From Peribacillus alkalitolerans (GTDB lineage: Bacteria > Bacillota > Bacilli > Bacillales > DSM-1321), in contig NZ_JAAGVZ010000002.1 of assembly GCF_010882125.1 (NCBI RefSeq), positions 62,001-126,000 of the forward strand: a stretch of DNA of 64,000 nucleotides. Reading direction: 5' to 3'. How positions within the stretch are numbered: the stretch's first letter is position 1; each line of letters opens with the position of its first letter. Both the position numbers and the translations under genes were made by a program. Positions 32,443 through 41,114 of the stretch are shown in pieces. Below the pieces are notes generated by a model. It was not told the DNA's origin. It worked only from the letters and a program-made list of their open reading frames with translations, and searched no databases.

Positions 32443-33228
32443 TTAAATCGATGTAACCATGCCACCATCAACTAACAAAGAACTTCCTGTTATATATGAA
32501 CTTGCACCTGAGACAAGAAAAGTGACTACTTTCGCGAATTCTTCAGGTGTCCCATATCGTCCTAATGGGATCGCTCTCTTGGCTTGATCGGATGCAGCCT
32601 CTAGAGAAATCCCTTGTTTATCAGCATTTATTTGATCAAGATGTTTCGTTCTGTCAGTTTCTATTCTCCCTGGTGCGACTGTATTAATTAAAATATTGTA
32701 AGGGGCCAATTCAACTGAAAGTGTTTTGGTCAAGCCAACAATACCTAAACGAAAAGTGTTGGAAAGTATAAGTCCTGGAATTGGCTGTTTTATAGATGAA
32801 GAAGCAATATTTATGATTCTTCCTCCTTCTTTCTTTAGGTGAGGAATTACTTCACGAATAATCCGTATGTAACTTAAAAGGTTCAATTCAAATGCTTGTT
32901 GCCATTCTTCATCTGACATATCTTCAAATTTACCTGCCGGTGGACCACCAGCATTATTAATGACAATATCTATTTTTCCGAATGTATCTATAGTGGATTG
33001 TACCAAAGATTGGATATCATTTATTTTTGTAATATCAGTTATCTGATAAGCTATTTTTCCTGCACCAAGACTTAGTAATTCACTCTTAGTTTGCTGAAGC
33101 TTTCCTTCGTCACGACTTGCAAGCATGATATTCACACCCTCTTGTGCAAGTTGCTGAGCAACCGCTTTTCCTAGGCCTTGACTTGATGCGATTACTAATG
33201 CGGTTTTCCCCTGCAAATTCAATTCCAT
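32443..33228 (-). CDS. SDR family protein with altered catalytic motif
   Basis: 261 residues, FabG-like SDR fold with NNAGGPPAGKF and GIVGLTKTLSVELAPYNI. Two departures from active SDRs: the cofactor loop reads ASSQGLG rather than TGxxxGIG, and the region that should carry YxxxK reads ILSNTFRLG, with no Tyr or Lys. A known subgroup of BKR-like SDRs has exactly these changes. Substrate and even activity are therefore uncertain. It sits downstream of the CoA-transferase gene, beyond a hairpin with a T-run, so it is either partly uncoupled from the operon or reached by readthrough. Confidence 0.85.
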   Translation of the reverse strand: MELNLQGKTALVIASSQGLGKAVAQQLAQEGVNIMLASRDEGKLQQTKSELLSLGAGKIAYQITDITKINDIQSLVQSTIDTFGKIDIVINNAGGPPAGKFEDMSDEEWQQAFELNLLSYIRIIREVIPHLKKEGGRIINIASSSIKQPIPGLILSNTFRLGIVGLTKTLSVELAPYNILINTVAPGRIETDRTKHLDQINADKQGISLEAASDQAKRAIPLGRYGTPEEFAKVVTFLVSGASSYITGSSLLVDGGMVTSI

Positions 33229-33251
33229 GTTAAAGTCCCCTTTTCAAAGAA

Positions 33252-33277
33252 AAAATCCCCTAAGATCTAGGGGTTTT
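33252..33277 (-). terminator. intra-operon terminator before SDR gene
   Basis: Minus strand AAAACCCCTAGATCTTAGGG plus GATTTTTTC: a CCCCTA / TAGGGG-type stem and T-run between the CoA-transferase and SDR genes. Probably ends most of the metQ-led transcript. Confidence 0.75.
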
Positions 33278-33314
33278 AAGTAATATCTAAATAAAGTAGA
33301 AAACTATTTTCTTT

Positions 33315-34529
33315 CTACGAATTAAGCGATTTAACAACACCGCTAATTATCCCCTGCTGTCTTAAATGTTCCACATCACTAGCCGAAAATCCTATTTCAT
33401 TTAATATTTCTTCATTATGTTGACCCAGTAATGGAGCTGGTTTGTCTAGACTCCCAGGAGTTTTGGAAAATTTCGCTGGAAATCCAAGTGTTTGAATAGT
33501 CCCTGCTACTGGGTGCTCGATTGAAAGAATCATTTCTCTTGCTTTAATATGTGGATCATCCAATGTTTGGTCGTAGGAGTAAATAGGTCCTGAAGGTATA
33601 TTGTGTTTTTCCAATAATTCTAACCAATATATCGAAGGGTTAGTCACCAAGATTGCTTCGATTTCCGATTCTAATTGGGATACATGTTCATTACGAAGAC
33701 TATTGGTTAAATACCTTGGGTCCTGAATCCATTCAGGCTTTTGTAGGACCAGTAGACAGAATTTCTCCCACAATTTTTGATTGGCTGCTCCAATTAAAAT
33801 AAATCCATCCTGAGTTTGGAATCCCTGGTAAGGTGCAGATACTCTATGTGCAGTCCCATTCCTTTGAGGAATGTCCCCTTTGCCAAAATAAGCCGCTGCT
33901 TCCCATACTGTCCATGCAAGGGCAGAATCAACTAGTGATACGTCGATGTACTGACCTAATCCGCTTTTTAGACGATAAATATACGCCGATAATATAGATT
34001 GGATGGCTGTTTGTGCGGCTGCAATATCATGGATGGCAATCCCAACCTTTACTGGTTTTCCATCTCTTTCCCCTGTCATATCCATTAAGCCGGACATGCC
34101 TTGGGCCATAATATCAAATCCACCCTTATGTCGATATGGGCCAGTTTGTCCGTAACCGGATATGGAACAATAAATAAGGCTTGGATTGATTTCCTTTAAT
34201 GTTTCAAAGTCTATACCTAACTTTTTCGTGACACCTGGCCGATAATTTTCTATAAAGACATCAGCGGTTTTGATCAGCTCAAATAGAATCTTCCTGCCTT
34301 CTTCTTCTTGGAGGTTTATGCACATACCTCTTTTATTACGGTTGACCATCATATACATATAGCTTTCTTCATCTATATATGGCCCCATTCTCCGTGTATC
34401 ATCACCATAGGGGAATCTTTCAATTTTAATGACGTCCGCCCCCATGTCTCCTAATACCATACTAGTATATGGTCCTGCTAATATTTGAGTGAGGTCGATG
34501 ACCTTCATTCCTTCTAGAGCTTGCTTCAT
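33315..34529 (-). CDS. class III (CaiB/BaiF) CoA-transferase
   Basis: 404 residues. Family III CoA-transferase moving CoA between carboxylic acids via an enzyme-bound acyl-Asp. N-terminus MKVIDLTQILAGPYTSMVLG and DMGADVIKIERFPYGDDTR, then RNKRGMCINLQ, GFDIMAQGMSGLMDMTG and LPS-type PAPLLGQHNEEIL near the end are all family signatures. Donor and acceptor acids cannot be deduced. It is the last gene before a terminator in the S-box-led transcript, 30 bases after the hydroxyacid oxidase gene. Confidence 0.9.
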   Translation of the reverse strand: MKQALEGMKVIDLTQILAGPYTSMVLGDMGADVIKIERFPYGDDTRRMGPYIDEESYMYMMVNRNKRGMCINLQEEEGRKILFELIKTADVFIENYRPGVTKKLGIDFETLKEINPSLIYCSISGYGQTGPYRHKGGFDIMAQGMSGLMDMTGERDGKPVKVGIAIHDIAAAQTAIQSILSAYIYRLKSGLGQYIDVSLVDSALAWTVWEAAAYFGKGDIPQRNGTAHRVSAPYQGFQTQDGFILIGAANQKLWEKFCLLVLQKPEWIQDPRYLTNSLRNEHVSQLESEIEAILVTNPSIYWLELLEKHNIPSGPIYSYDQTLDDPHIKAREMILSIEHPVAGTIQTLGFPAKFSKTPGSLDKPAPLLGQHNEEILNEIGFSASDVEHLRQQGIISGVVKSLNS

Positions 34530-34559
34530 ATCTATAAAACTCCTTTTTAAAGCTTCCTA

Positions 34560-35702
34560 CTATGAATGAACGATATTTATAGTAGGAAGTTCTTTAACAC
34601 TTGAAACTCCAGCTAGTGATAGAGATACTTTTGTATCTTGGATATAATTTGAAATGACTCTTTCTACTCCCACTTGCCCACCAATAGCTAACGCGTAAAC
34701 ATAAGGTCTACCTATAAATACTGCTTTTGCCCCTAATGCTAATGCTTTCACTATATCTGAGCCTCTGCGAATCCCACTGTCAAACAACACAGGAATTTGT
34801 CCATTAACTGAACGTACGATTGGTGGTAGTGCATCAATGGCTGAGATGACTCCATCAAGCTGTCTTCCTCCATGATTTGAAACAATGATCCCATCAACAC
34901 CATTTTCAATAGCAAGTAGTGCATCTTCTGGATGTAATATTCCTTTTAGTAGGATGGGTAGACTCGTAATCTTCTTCAATCTAGCTATATGAGTCCAATT
35001 TAAAGAAGGATGATGAACATTATCTAAGATTCCTTGAATGACAGATTCATCATCAAGACTAGCCAAAGAACTTGAAAAAACAGGATCGGTTTCATAGTTT
35101 GCTTTTCCTACCCCAAGCCTTAAGGGTGAAAAACGATTCCTCATGTCCTCTTCTCTCCAGCCAAGCATCACTGTATCAACCGTTAATATGATAGCCTCAT
35201 AACCAGCTTTCTCCGCTCGCTTAACCATACTAAAGGAGATTTCTTCATTATTAGACCAATACAACTGGAACCATTTAGGACTGTTTAGACTAGCTTCTGC
35301 AACCTCTTCAATAGAAAAACTTGAGACGGTGCTTTGTACATATGGAATTTGGTGAGCTGCAGCAGCTTTTGCGACAGCAATATCTCCTTCCTCGTGAGCA
35401 AGCTTCAACATCCCGACTGGGGCTAGTAAAAACGGTTGTACGTATGTACGTCCAAATAAAGATATACTAGTATCCAATTTGGAAACATCTCTTAAAACTC
35501 TCGGTACAATAGATAGCTTAGAAAGTGATTCTTGGTTTTTTCGTAATGTTTGTTCCCCTCCTGCACCAGACCGTACATACCCAAAACCGCCTTGAGACAT
35601 TTTTTGAATTGCTTGTTGTTCTAGCTCTTCAAATGAAACTGGGAAATAATCCGTAGAGCTAATATTTTGTAGAAGTGAATCTTTTACTATTGAGGTACTC
35701 AA
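34560..35702 (-). CDS. FMN-dependent alpha-hydroxy acid oxidase/dehydrogenase
   Basis: 380 residues of the lactate oxidase/glycolate oxidase/L-lactate monooxygenase family (TIM barrel, FMN). Visible active-site parts: FLLAPVGML, QLYWSN, TVDTVMLGWRE, the catalytic His in IIVSNHGGRQLDG, DSGIRRGSDIVKALALG and the phosphate-binding FIGRPYVYALA. It oxidises an L-2-hydroxy acid to the 2-oxo acid; side-chain specificity is unknown. Start chosen at TTG 35702: the first possible TTG (35726) overlaps the preceding stop and the GGAGG itself, while 35702 lies ten bases after it. Tightly packed in the operon behind the crotonase gene. Confidence 0.87.
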   Translation of the reverse strand: MSTSIVKDSLLQNISSTDYFPVSFEELEQQAIQKMSQGGFGYVRSGAGGEQTLRKNQESLSKLSIVPRVLRDVSKLDTSISLFGRTYVQPFLLAPVGMLKLAHEEGDIAVAKAAAAHQIPYVQSTVSSFSIEEVAEASLNSPKWFQLYWSNNEEISFSMVKRAEKAGYEAIILTVDTVMLGWREEDMRNRFSPLRLGVGKANYETDPVFSSSLASLDDESVIQGILDNVHHPSLNWTHIARLKKITSLPILLKGILHPEDALLAIENGVDGIIVSNHGGRQLDGVISAIDALPPIVRSVNGQIPVLFDSGIRRGSDIVKALALGAKAVFIGRPYVYALAIGGQVGVERVISNYIQDTKVSLSLAGVSSVKELPTINIVHS

Positions 35703-35718
35703 TGGTAATGAACCTCCT

Positions 35719-36495
35719 TTACACAAATTTGGGTTTTCTTTTTTCTAAGAATGCTGCGATTCCTTCTTTATAGTCATCAGAACTAAAGGAATCTAAAATG
35801 AGCTGTGATATATAATCATTTTCTTCCTGTTCACCATCCAAAATAGCTTGGATTACTTTTTTAATTCCTGTTGTTGAGACGGACGATCTTTCAGAGATTG
35901 TCTGTGCAAATAGTTCCGTTTCCCTTTGGATGTCATTTGCTTTGTACACATAGTCAATTAAACCAATTTCCTTACCTTCAGATGCACTTATTAATTTTCC
36001 GGTAAAAAGTAATTCTTTTGTTTTGGAAGGTCCGATTACATCCAACAACCTTTTAGTGCTTGTTAAGTTATATACTATTCCAAGCTTTGATGCTGTAATT
36101 CCAAGCAAGCTATCATTAGAAGCAATTCGGAAATCACAAGCAAGGGCCAGTTCAAGGCCACCACCAATGGCTAAACTTTGAATAAGCGCAATGGTTGGGA
36201 TCCTACAACGATACAGTCTATCAATTGAATGGAGGGTTATATCATTATATTCCTTAGCTTTTTGGGCGGATAAACGGATTTCAAGAAATTCAGTGATATC
36301 AGCTCCTGCTGCAAAGGCAGAATCATCCACCCCTCTTATTATTAATACTTTAATAGTAGGATCATTTTCTATTTCTTCTATTAATATAGAAAGCTGTTGA
36401 AACATCTCTAATGAAAAAGCGTTCTTTTTATGTGGGCGGTTAATGATTAATGAGGCAGTCGCCCCATCTTTTTTCCAATAAAGCTCAGTTGTCAT
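35719..36495 (-). CDS. enoyl-CoA hydratase/isomerase (crotonase) family protein
   Basis: 258 residues, crotonase fold. The oxyanion-hole segment (FAAGADITEF) and the first catalytic Glu position (LAIGGGLELALACDFRIA) are present. The second Glu of true hydratases, normally in a GxPE motif, is replaced: the sequence reads LLGITASKLGIVYN. The protein is therefore more likely an isomerase, hydrolase, decarboxylase or other crotonase-fold enzyme than a standard hydratase. It begins 18 bases after the methionine permease gene. Confidence 0.85.
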   Translation of the reverse strand: MTTELYWKKDGATASLIINRPHKKNAFSLEMFQQLSILIEEIENDPTIKVLIIRGVDDSAFAAGADITEFLEIRLSAQKAKEYNDITLHSIDRLYRCRIPTIALIQSLAIGGGLELALACDFRIASNDSLLGITASKLGIVYNLTSTKRLLDVIGPSKTKELLFTGKLISASEGKEIGLIDYVYKANDIQRETELFAQTISERSSVSTTGIKKVIQAILDGEQEENDYISQLILDSFSSDDYKEGIAAFLEKRKPKFV

Positions 36496-36513
36496 GATGG
36501 CACCTACCTTTGG

Positions 36514-37185
36514 TTAGTCTTTCTTCAATTGTGCCGCGAGCTTATTACCTAGCGTTTGAATGCTTTGAACAAGGATGATGAGGATTAATACTGTTGCATA
36601 CATAACATCCACTTCATAGCGTAAATGCCCAAAACGATACGCTAAATCTCCTAGTCCACCTGCCCCGACAAGTCCCGCCATGGCTGTGGCTCCTATCAAA
36701 CTTACTGTTGCAATGGTTAACCCTAGGATTATGGATGGCCTTGCTTCCCTTAACATGACATTCCAAATGATTTTCCCATTGGTAATCCCCATAGCTTTGT
36801 AAGCTTCAATTACGCCTTTATCTACTTCGAGTAGGGAGGATTCCATTAATCTAGAAATATATGGAGCTGTATATATTACAAGAGGGACAATGACCCCCTT
36901 AACCCCTATTGTTGTACCAACTAGAAACTTAGTAAAAGGTAATATGAAAAATAATAGGATAATGAAGGGTACAGATCGAATAATATTGATGATTATATTT
37001 AATCCTTGATATAACCACTTGTTCTCAAGTGATTGGCCTGGTCTAGATAATACTAATAAAACGCCCAGTGGAACTCCTAACAAAACTGAAAACTGTAAGG
37101 ATATACCTACCATTTGGAATGTTTCAATTAACGACTCTCCAATTAAGGGAAGCCATTGTTCAAAAAAACCTTCAGAATTCAACAT
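36514..37185 (-). CDS. metP: methionine ABC transporter permease
   Basis: 223-residue MetI/MetP-type permease with five TM segments and the ABC-permease EAA loop (EAYKAMGITNGKIIWNVML) contacting the ATPase. Begins three bases after the metN stop codon, so it is translationally coupled to the ATPase. Named by the Bacillus convention metNPQ to avoid confusion with metI (cystathionine gamma-synthase) elsewhere in this window. Confidence 0.93.
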   Translation of the reverse strand: MLNSEGFFEQWLPLIGESLIETFQMVGISLQFSVLLGVPLGVLLVLSRPGQSLENKWLYQGLNIIINIIRSVPFIILLFFILPFTKFLVGTTIGVKGVIVPLVIYTAPYISRLMESSLLEVDKGVIEAYKAMGITNGKIIWNVMLREARPSIILGLTIATVSLIGATAMAGLVGAGGLGDLAYRFGHLRYEVDVMYATVLILIILVQSIQTLGNKLAAQLKKD

Positions 37186-37188
37186 GTT

Positions 37189-38202
37189 TTATCCCTCCAC
37201 TTCCTCTACTGACACTCCCTCTTCCTCTAGGAAACGAATCGCTGCGTCATTTTCTTTTTGGTCGCCTGTAAGATGGATCACAAGATTTCCCACAATCCCA
37301 TTTTTTAATTCGATAATGTTGGCAGTTAGAATATTGGGATTTACTTGATAATGCTTACTTACTGTTGATAATAGTGGCTGTCCAGTTGATTTCCCCACAA
37401 ATGTAAGCCTTACCACTGTTCCATTGATTTTTAATTGTTGGATTAACGAAGGAGAGAGCTTTCTCTGTGAGATGGTGTTTAAGAATTTTTTTGTGGTATC
37501 TTGCTTTGGTCTAGTAAACAGGTCAACGGCAGAACCTTGTTCAATTATTGAACCATTTTCCATTACATATACGTGGTCACAGATTTTTTGGATAACATTC
37601 ATTTCATGCGTGATTAATAAAATCGTAATCCCTAATTCTTTATTGATTTTCAACAATAAATCCAGGATTGAATCCGTGGTTTCAGGATCAAGTGCGCTCG
37701 TTGCTTCATCGCTTAGTAAAATTTCAGGTTCCCCGGCTAGTGCCCTTGCAATCGCCACACGCTGTTTTTGTCCTCCAGACAATTGACTAGGAAATGCTTT
37801 TTCTTTTTCTGAAAGACCAACTATATCTAAATACTTAACTACTCGATTATGTATTTCATTTTTATCAATTCCTATTAACTTTAAGGGTAAGGCAATATTG
37901 TCATAAACTGTCGCCGTTTTTAATAGATTAAAGCCTTGGAAAATCATCCCGATTTTTTTTCTCGTATCTCTTAGCTTAGGTGCAGATAAAGAAGTTACTT
38001 CCACTCCATTTATCAAAATGTTTCCTTGAGTAGGCTTCTCCAAAAGATTGACGCATCGGATTAATGTACTTTTACCTGCACCACTGTAGCCGATTACCCC
38101 GTGAATTTCGCCTTTTTTAACAAGAAGGTTCACATCTGTTACTGCTTGTATAATCCCTTTTTTAGTACCAAATTCTTTCGAAACATTCTTCAATTCAATC
38201 AT
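37189..38202 (-). CDS. metN: methionine ABC transporter ATP-binding protein MetN
   Basis: 337 residues. ABC ATPase domain with Walker A GYSGAGKST, Q-loop, signature LSGGQKQRVAIARAL and Walker B ILLSDEATSALD, followed by a C-terminal NIL domain (~residues 260-337) that binds methionine and inhibits transport when internal methionine is high. The open frame extends 13 codons through a hairpin upstream; ATG 38202 preceded by AAAGGGATG gives the normal MIELKNVSKEFG start. Second gene of the S-box operon. Confidence 0.95.
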   Translation of the reverse strand: MIELKNVSKEFGTKKGIIQAVTDVNLLVKKGEIHGVIGYSGAGKSTLIRCVNLLEKPTQGNILINGVEVTSLSAPKLRDTRKKIGMIFQGFNLLKTATVYDNIALPLKLIGIDKNEIHNRVVKYLDIVGLSEKEKAFPSQLSGGQKQRVAIARALAGEPEILLSDEATSALDPETTDSILDLLLKINKELGITILLITHEMNVIQKICDHVYVMENGSIIEQGSAVDLFTRPKQDTTKKFLNTISQRKLSPSLIQQLKINGTVVRLTFVGKSTGQPLLSTVSKHYQVNPNILTANIIELKNGIVGNLVIHLTGDQKENDAAIRFLEEEGVSVEEVEG

Positions 38203-38226
38203 GTTTTCACATCCCTTTCTTGGATT

Positions 38227-38262
38227 GGGGTCTGACCCCACTTAAACACCTAAGTGGGGCCC
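38227..38262 (-). other. alternative RNA hairpins between metQ and metN
   Basis: Two overlapping inverted repeats that cannot form together: CCCCACTTA / TAAGTGGGG (38236-38259, perfect 9-bp stem) and GGGGTC-TGACCCC (38227-38239). No T-run, so not a terminator. May stabilise the metQ mRNA 3' end for higher binding-protein output, or be a small dispersed repeat. Confidence 0.5.
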
Positions 38263-38274
38263 AACCTGCTCAAG

Positions 38275-39102
38275 TTAGTTATCCCAGCTAGGAATGACTG
38301 AACCTCCAAACTCTTCCTCAATAAACTTCTTAACTTCTTCTGACTGATAAGCTTTTCTTAGTTTTTTTACAACAGGATCTTTCTCATTTTCTGCTCTTAC
38401 CACTAGGAAATTGACATAGGGTGAATCTGTAGACTCCAGTATGATTGAATCTTTTTTAGGATTTAGTCCTGCTTCCAAAGCAAAGTTTGTGTTAATTGCA
38501 GCAGCGTCTAATTCACTCAATTGTTTTGGAATCTGTGCTGCATCTAATTCAATGAATTCGATTTCTTTTGGATTTTCTGCTAAGTCGTGAATGGAAGCTG
38601 TTTCCCTTTTATCATCTTTAATCTTGATTAAACCAGCTTCTTCAAAAACGAAAAGTGCACGTGATCCGTTTGTTGGGTCGTTTGGTAATCCCACTTTTGC
38701 TCCTTTTGGAAGGTCATCAAGGCTTTTAAATTCATTGGAGTAAACACCCATAGGATTTAAGATTGTTTTTCCGACCGGTACTAAATTAGTGTTGTGGTCC
38801 TTATTGAATTGATCTAAGAAAGGTTTATGCTGATAACTATTTACATCCAATTCACCTTCAGCTAAAGCTGTATTTGGAACGATATAATCAGAGAATACTT
38901 TCAATTCAAGCTCCAATCCATCTTTTGCAGCTACTTCCTTTACCTTTTCAACGATTTGTTCATGTGGTCCTGCAGTGACTCCAATAACTAGTTTTTTGTC
39001 GTTTAAATGTTTTCCTCCGTCACCAGACGCTTTATCACTGCCACAACCTGCTAATACTCCAATTAATAATAGTAAAGATAATAAAATTGCCCATTTTTTC
39101 AT
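38275..39102 (-). CDS. metQ: methionine ABC transporter substrate-binding lipoprotein MetQ
   Basis: 275 residues of the NlpA/MetQ lipoprotein family. Signal and lipobox LAGCGSDK, then KKLVIGVTAGPHEQIVEKV; conserved YQHKPFLDQFNKDH and NYALEAGL-like NTNFALEAGLNP ligand segments. Binds methionine (D- or L-) outside the membrane. First gene of the operon, directly downstream of a SAM riboswitch. ATG 39102 follows AGGGAGGA. Confidence 0.95.
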   Translation of the reverse strand: MKKWAILLSLLLLIGVLAGCGSDKASGDGGKHLNDKKLVIGVTAGPHEQIVEKVKEVAAKDGLELELKVFSDYIVPNTALAEGELDVNSYQHKPFLDQFNKDHNTNLVPVGKTILNPMGVYSNEFKSLDDLPKGAKVGLPNDPTNGSRALFVFEEAGLIKIKDDKRETASIHDLAENPKEIEFIELDAAQIPKQLSELDAAAINTNFALEAGLNPKKDSIILESTDSPYVNFLVVRAENEKDPVVKKLRKAYQSEEVKKFIEEEFGGSVIPSWDN

Positions 39103-39149
39103 CAAAATCTTCCTCCCTAGAAAAGTAAAATATTTTTTGCCAAAATACG

Positions 39150-39331
39150 TAAAACAAAAAGCCTCCCTTCAAAAAAATGAAAGAGAGGCTTAAATAACAC
39201 AAATATGTGTTCGTCCTCTCTTATCTTTCAAAACAAAAATGTTTTGCAGGATTTAGCACCTTTTCATGTAAAAACATGAACGGTTGCCGAGCTTCATCGG
39301 GCCAGTCCCTCCGCTACTCTTGATAAGAGAA
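39150..39331 (-). promoter_or_regulatory. SAM-I (S-box) riboswitch upstream of metQ
   Basis: Minus-strand leader with P1 arms CTCTTATC / GATAAGAG (39215-39331), the conserved GGAGGGACTGGCCCGATGA core, AGCTCGGCAACC, and GGTGCTAAATCCTGC. A terminator hairpin AAGCCTCTCTTTC ... GAAGGGAGGCTTTTTG (39156-39191) follows. Predicts transcription of metQNP and downstream genes only when S-adenosylmethionine is low. Confidence 0.96.
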
Positions 39332-39489
39332 TTCAAAATATTAAGTTGAATAAAACTTATAAACGTAAAATTACAGGATATTTTTTCAAATGTCAAATAT
39401 TTTTTTTATTATTTTACTAATCTATTTTTCAATCATATAATATGTACCAATTGCTAATATTGCAAATTTATAGAAAAAGGACTGAAAAT

Positions 39490-39999
39490 ATGACACGAAA
39501 AATTAGAGCTCACTATGCAACAGGATCTCCTGGTAAAATCGTTGCGGCTAGACTATTGCCTGGTACGGATTTGCTAACAGGCATTGAGGAAATTTGTAGA
39601 GAAAATAGTATAAAGTCTGCATCTATAACCAATTGTTTTGGTAGTTTTCAAAGTACTGGATTTTTATATTTAGTTCCGAAACCTGAAAGCTCAATTGGTG
39701 CAGGGTACAGTGATTTGATAGGTGTTGAAGGCCCTATAGAATTATTAAATGGTACTGGTGTGGTTTGTCAAAGAGATGATCAATATGAACTTCATGTACA
39801 TGGAACAATGTGTGACAAAGAAGGCAGAGTATTTGGAGGTCATTTAGTGAAAGGAGAAAACCCTGTTATTACTGTAGACATGGTTATTACGGAGATAAAA
39901 GAGATGAATCTTTATCGAAAATTTGATGAAGAGACAGGTGGCAATCAGTTTTATCCAGTGAAAAAAGGCGAATCGTATACTACGGTTATAGAGAATTAA
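39490..39999 (+). CDS. PPC/DUF296 domain protein
   Basis: 169-residue single-domain PPC (plants and prokaryotes conserved) protein, a trimer-forming fold sometimes joined to AT-hooks in plants but free-standing in bacteria. Motifs: IVAARLLPGTDLLTGIEEIC, ITNCFGSFQSTGF, and the metal-binding-like LHVHGTMCDKEGRVFGGHLV. Start 39490 follows AAGGACTG; the open frame begins 16 codons earlier without a site. Molecular role in bacteria is unknown. Confidence 0.85.
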   Translation: MTRKIRAHYATGSPGKIVAARLLPGTDLLTGIEEICRENSIKSASITNCFGSFQSTGFLYLVPKPESSIGAGYSDLIGVEGPIELLNGTGVVCQRDDQYELHVHGTMCDKEGRVFGGHLVKGENPVITVDMVITEIKEMNLYRKFDEETGGNQFYPVKKGESYTTVIEN

Positions 40000-40005
40000 T
40001 TATGT

Positions 40006-40036
40006 AGGATGGCAAATAAGCCATCCTTAATTTTTT
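40006..40036 (+). terminator. terminator after PPC gene
   Basis: AGGATGGC / GCCATCCT stem followed by TAATTTTTT. Confidence 0.88.
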
Positions 40037-40177
40037 ATCTAGAAAATACATGGATTTATTGACCGAAAATGTAAGTTTATCTACCGAAATGATAAGTTTA
40101 ACGGCGGATTCCCTCCGTTTTATCAGCCAATAGTAATGGTTTATCAACTAAACGACAATATACGACATTAGTAAAAC

Positions 40178-40206
40178 AAAAAAAGAGTGCAAAACATGCA
40201 CTCTTT
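40178..40206 (-). terminator. terminator after YdaT-like gene
   Basis: AAAGAGTGC / GCACTCTTT stem with a T-run on the minus strand. Confidence 0.8.
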
Positions 40207-40208
40207 CA

Positions 40209-40577
40209 TTAATCATATTCATATAACGTATCCTCCAACGATCCATCAGTATGATAAATTTTTAATACTCCGTTCTGCTCATTAACATACGGCTTTGCCT
40301 TTTTAATTAACGATTGTTTGGTATCTTCAATGTATATTGCCCTTTCTCCAGCCTCCTTTTTTAATTGCCACCCTTTTTCATGAGATTCTATTGTGTACAC
40401 CTCCTGATCCTTGTTGCCACCCACAAATTCGCGGGCCTTTTCCATTGCTATTGGGATGGCTCTTCCTTCATCATATCCATCGCGTAGCAGCGCGTTTGCT
40501 ATTTCTATCGCTTTATTCCTTACTTGATTCTCCATATTTTTAAATGAATCTGGATAATCGTTCTTTGTCCAAGGCAT
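40209..40577 (-). CDS. ydaT: YdaT-like DUF2188 protein
   Basis: 122 residues. Opening MPWTKNDYPDSFKNMENQVR and ALLRDGYDEGRAIPIAMEKA match the YdaT-type N-terminus; the C-terminal half (KGWQLKKEAGERAIYIEDTK) is a DUF2188 domain. Often part of the general stress response in Bacillus. Start at 40577 with AAGGAGGAGGAG upstream. Role unknown. Confidence 0.78.
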   Translation of the reverse strand: MPWTKNDYPDSFKNMENQVRNKAIEIANALLRDGYDEGRAIPIAMEKAREFVGGNKDQEVYTIESHEKGWQLKKEAGERAIYIEDTKQSLIKKAKPYVNEQNGVLKIYHTDGSLEDTLYEYD

Positions 40578-40700
40578 GAATACTCCTCCTCCTTTACTAT
40601 TCACTTTCCCTATTTCATTTTAAGAAAACAAACTTTTTCCTTTTTCTAGTAGAAGTTGCTATAATAAGAACGTATATTCTTATTTGGAGGAACAACGTAA

Positions 40701-41114
40701 ATGTATATAGGATTAGCCAATCCAGCTTTCTCGGACGAAATTGTTTCTTTTTTAACATCAAATTTGGATTCTACTCATTCTGGTTTATATAATCTGGAAT
40801 TTCTCTGTCCTGATGGAGTACTTGCCTCAATAAGAAGAAATCAAATGTTAGTAGTAGTTGAGAAAAATGAAGTAATAGGGGCTGCACGATTTTACCCGAA
40901 GAAATCAACGAAGACGATCTCTCTCTATCAATTTGCAATTAGAAAAGATTATCGTGGGAATGGTTTGATGGAAAAAATGTTAAAGACACTGAACATTGCT
41001 CCTATCCAAGCTATGTGCCCTGTTGAATCGGGCTTTAATGAATACTATAGAAAAACAGGTTGGGTATTAGATAATGTAGGAGAAAAGTTTAATTTATGGA
41101 TTTTTGATAGGTAA
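40701..41114 (+). CDS. GNAT family N-acetyltransferase
   Basis: 137-residue single GNAT domain. The acetyl-CoA pyrophosphate loop appears as YQFAIRKDYRGNGLMEKMLK, a slightly shortened Q/RxxGxG/A. Substrate unknown. GGAGG ten bases upstream. Its last 70 bases overlap the 3' end of the convergent small basic protein gene. Confidence 0.82.
   Translation: MYIGLANPAFSDEIVSFLTSNLDSTHSGLYNLEFLCPDGVLASIRRNQMLVVVEKNEVIGAARFYPKKSTKTISLYQFAIRKDYRGNGLMEKMLKTLNIAPIQAMCPVESGFNEYYRKTGWVLDNVGEKFNLWIFDR

Noticed and set aside
35719-36495. Idea that the crotonase is DmdD (methylthioacryloyl-CoA hydratase) in a methylthiopropionate pathway
   Set aside because: The second catalytic Glu required in DmdD-type hydratases is missing and no acyl-CoA dehydrogenase or CoA ligase lies nearby.
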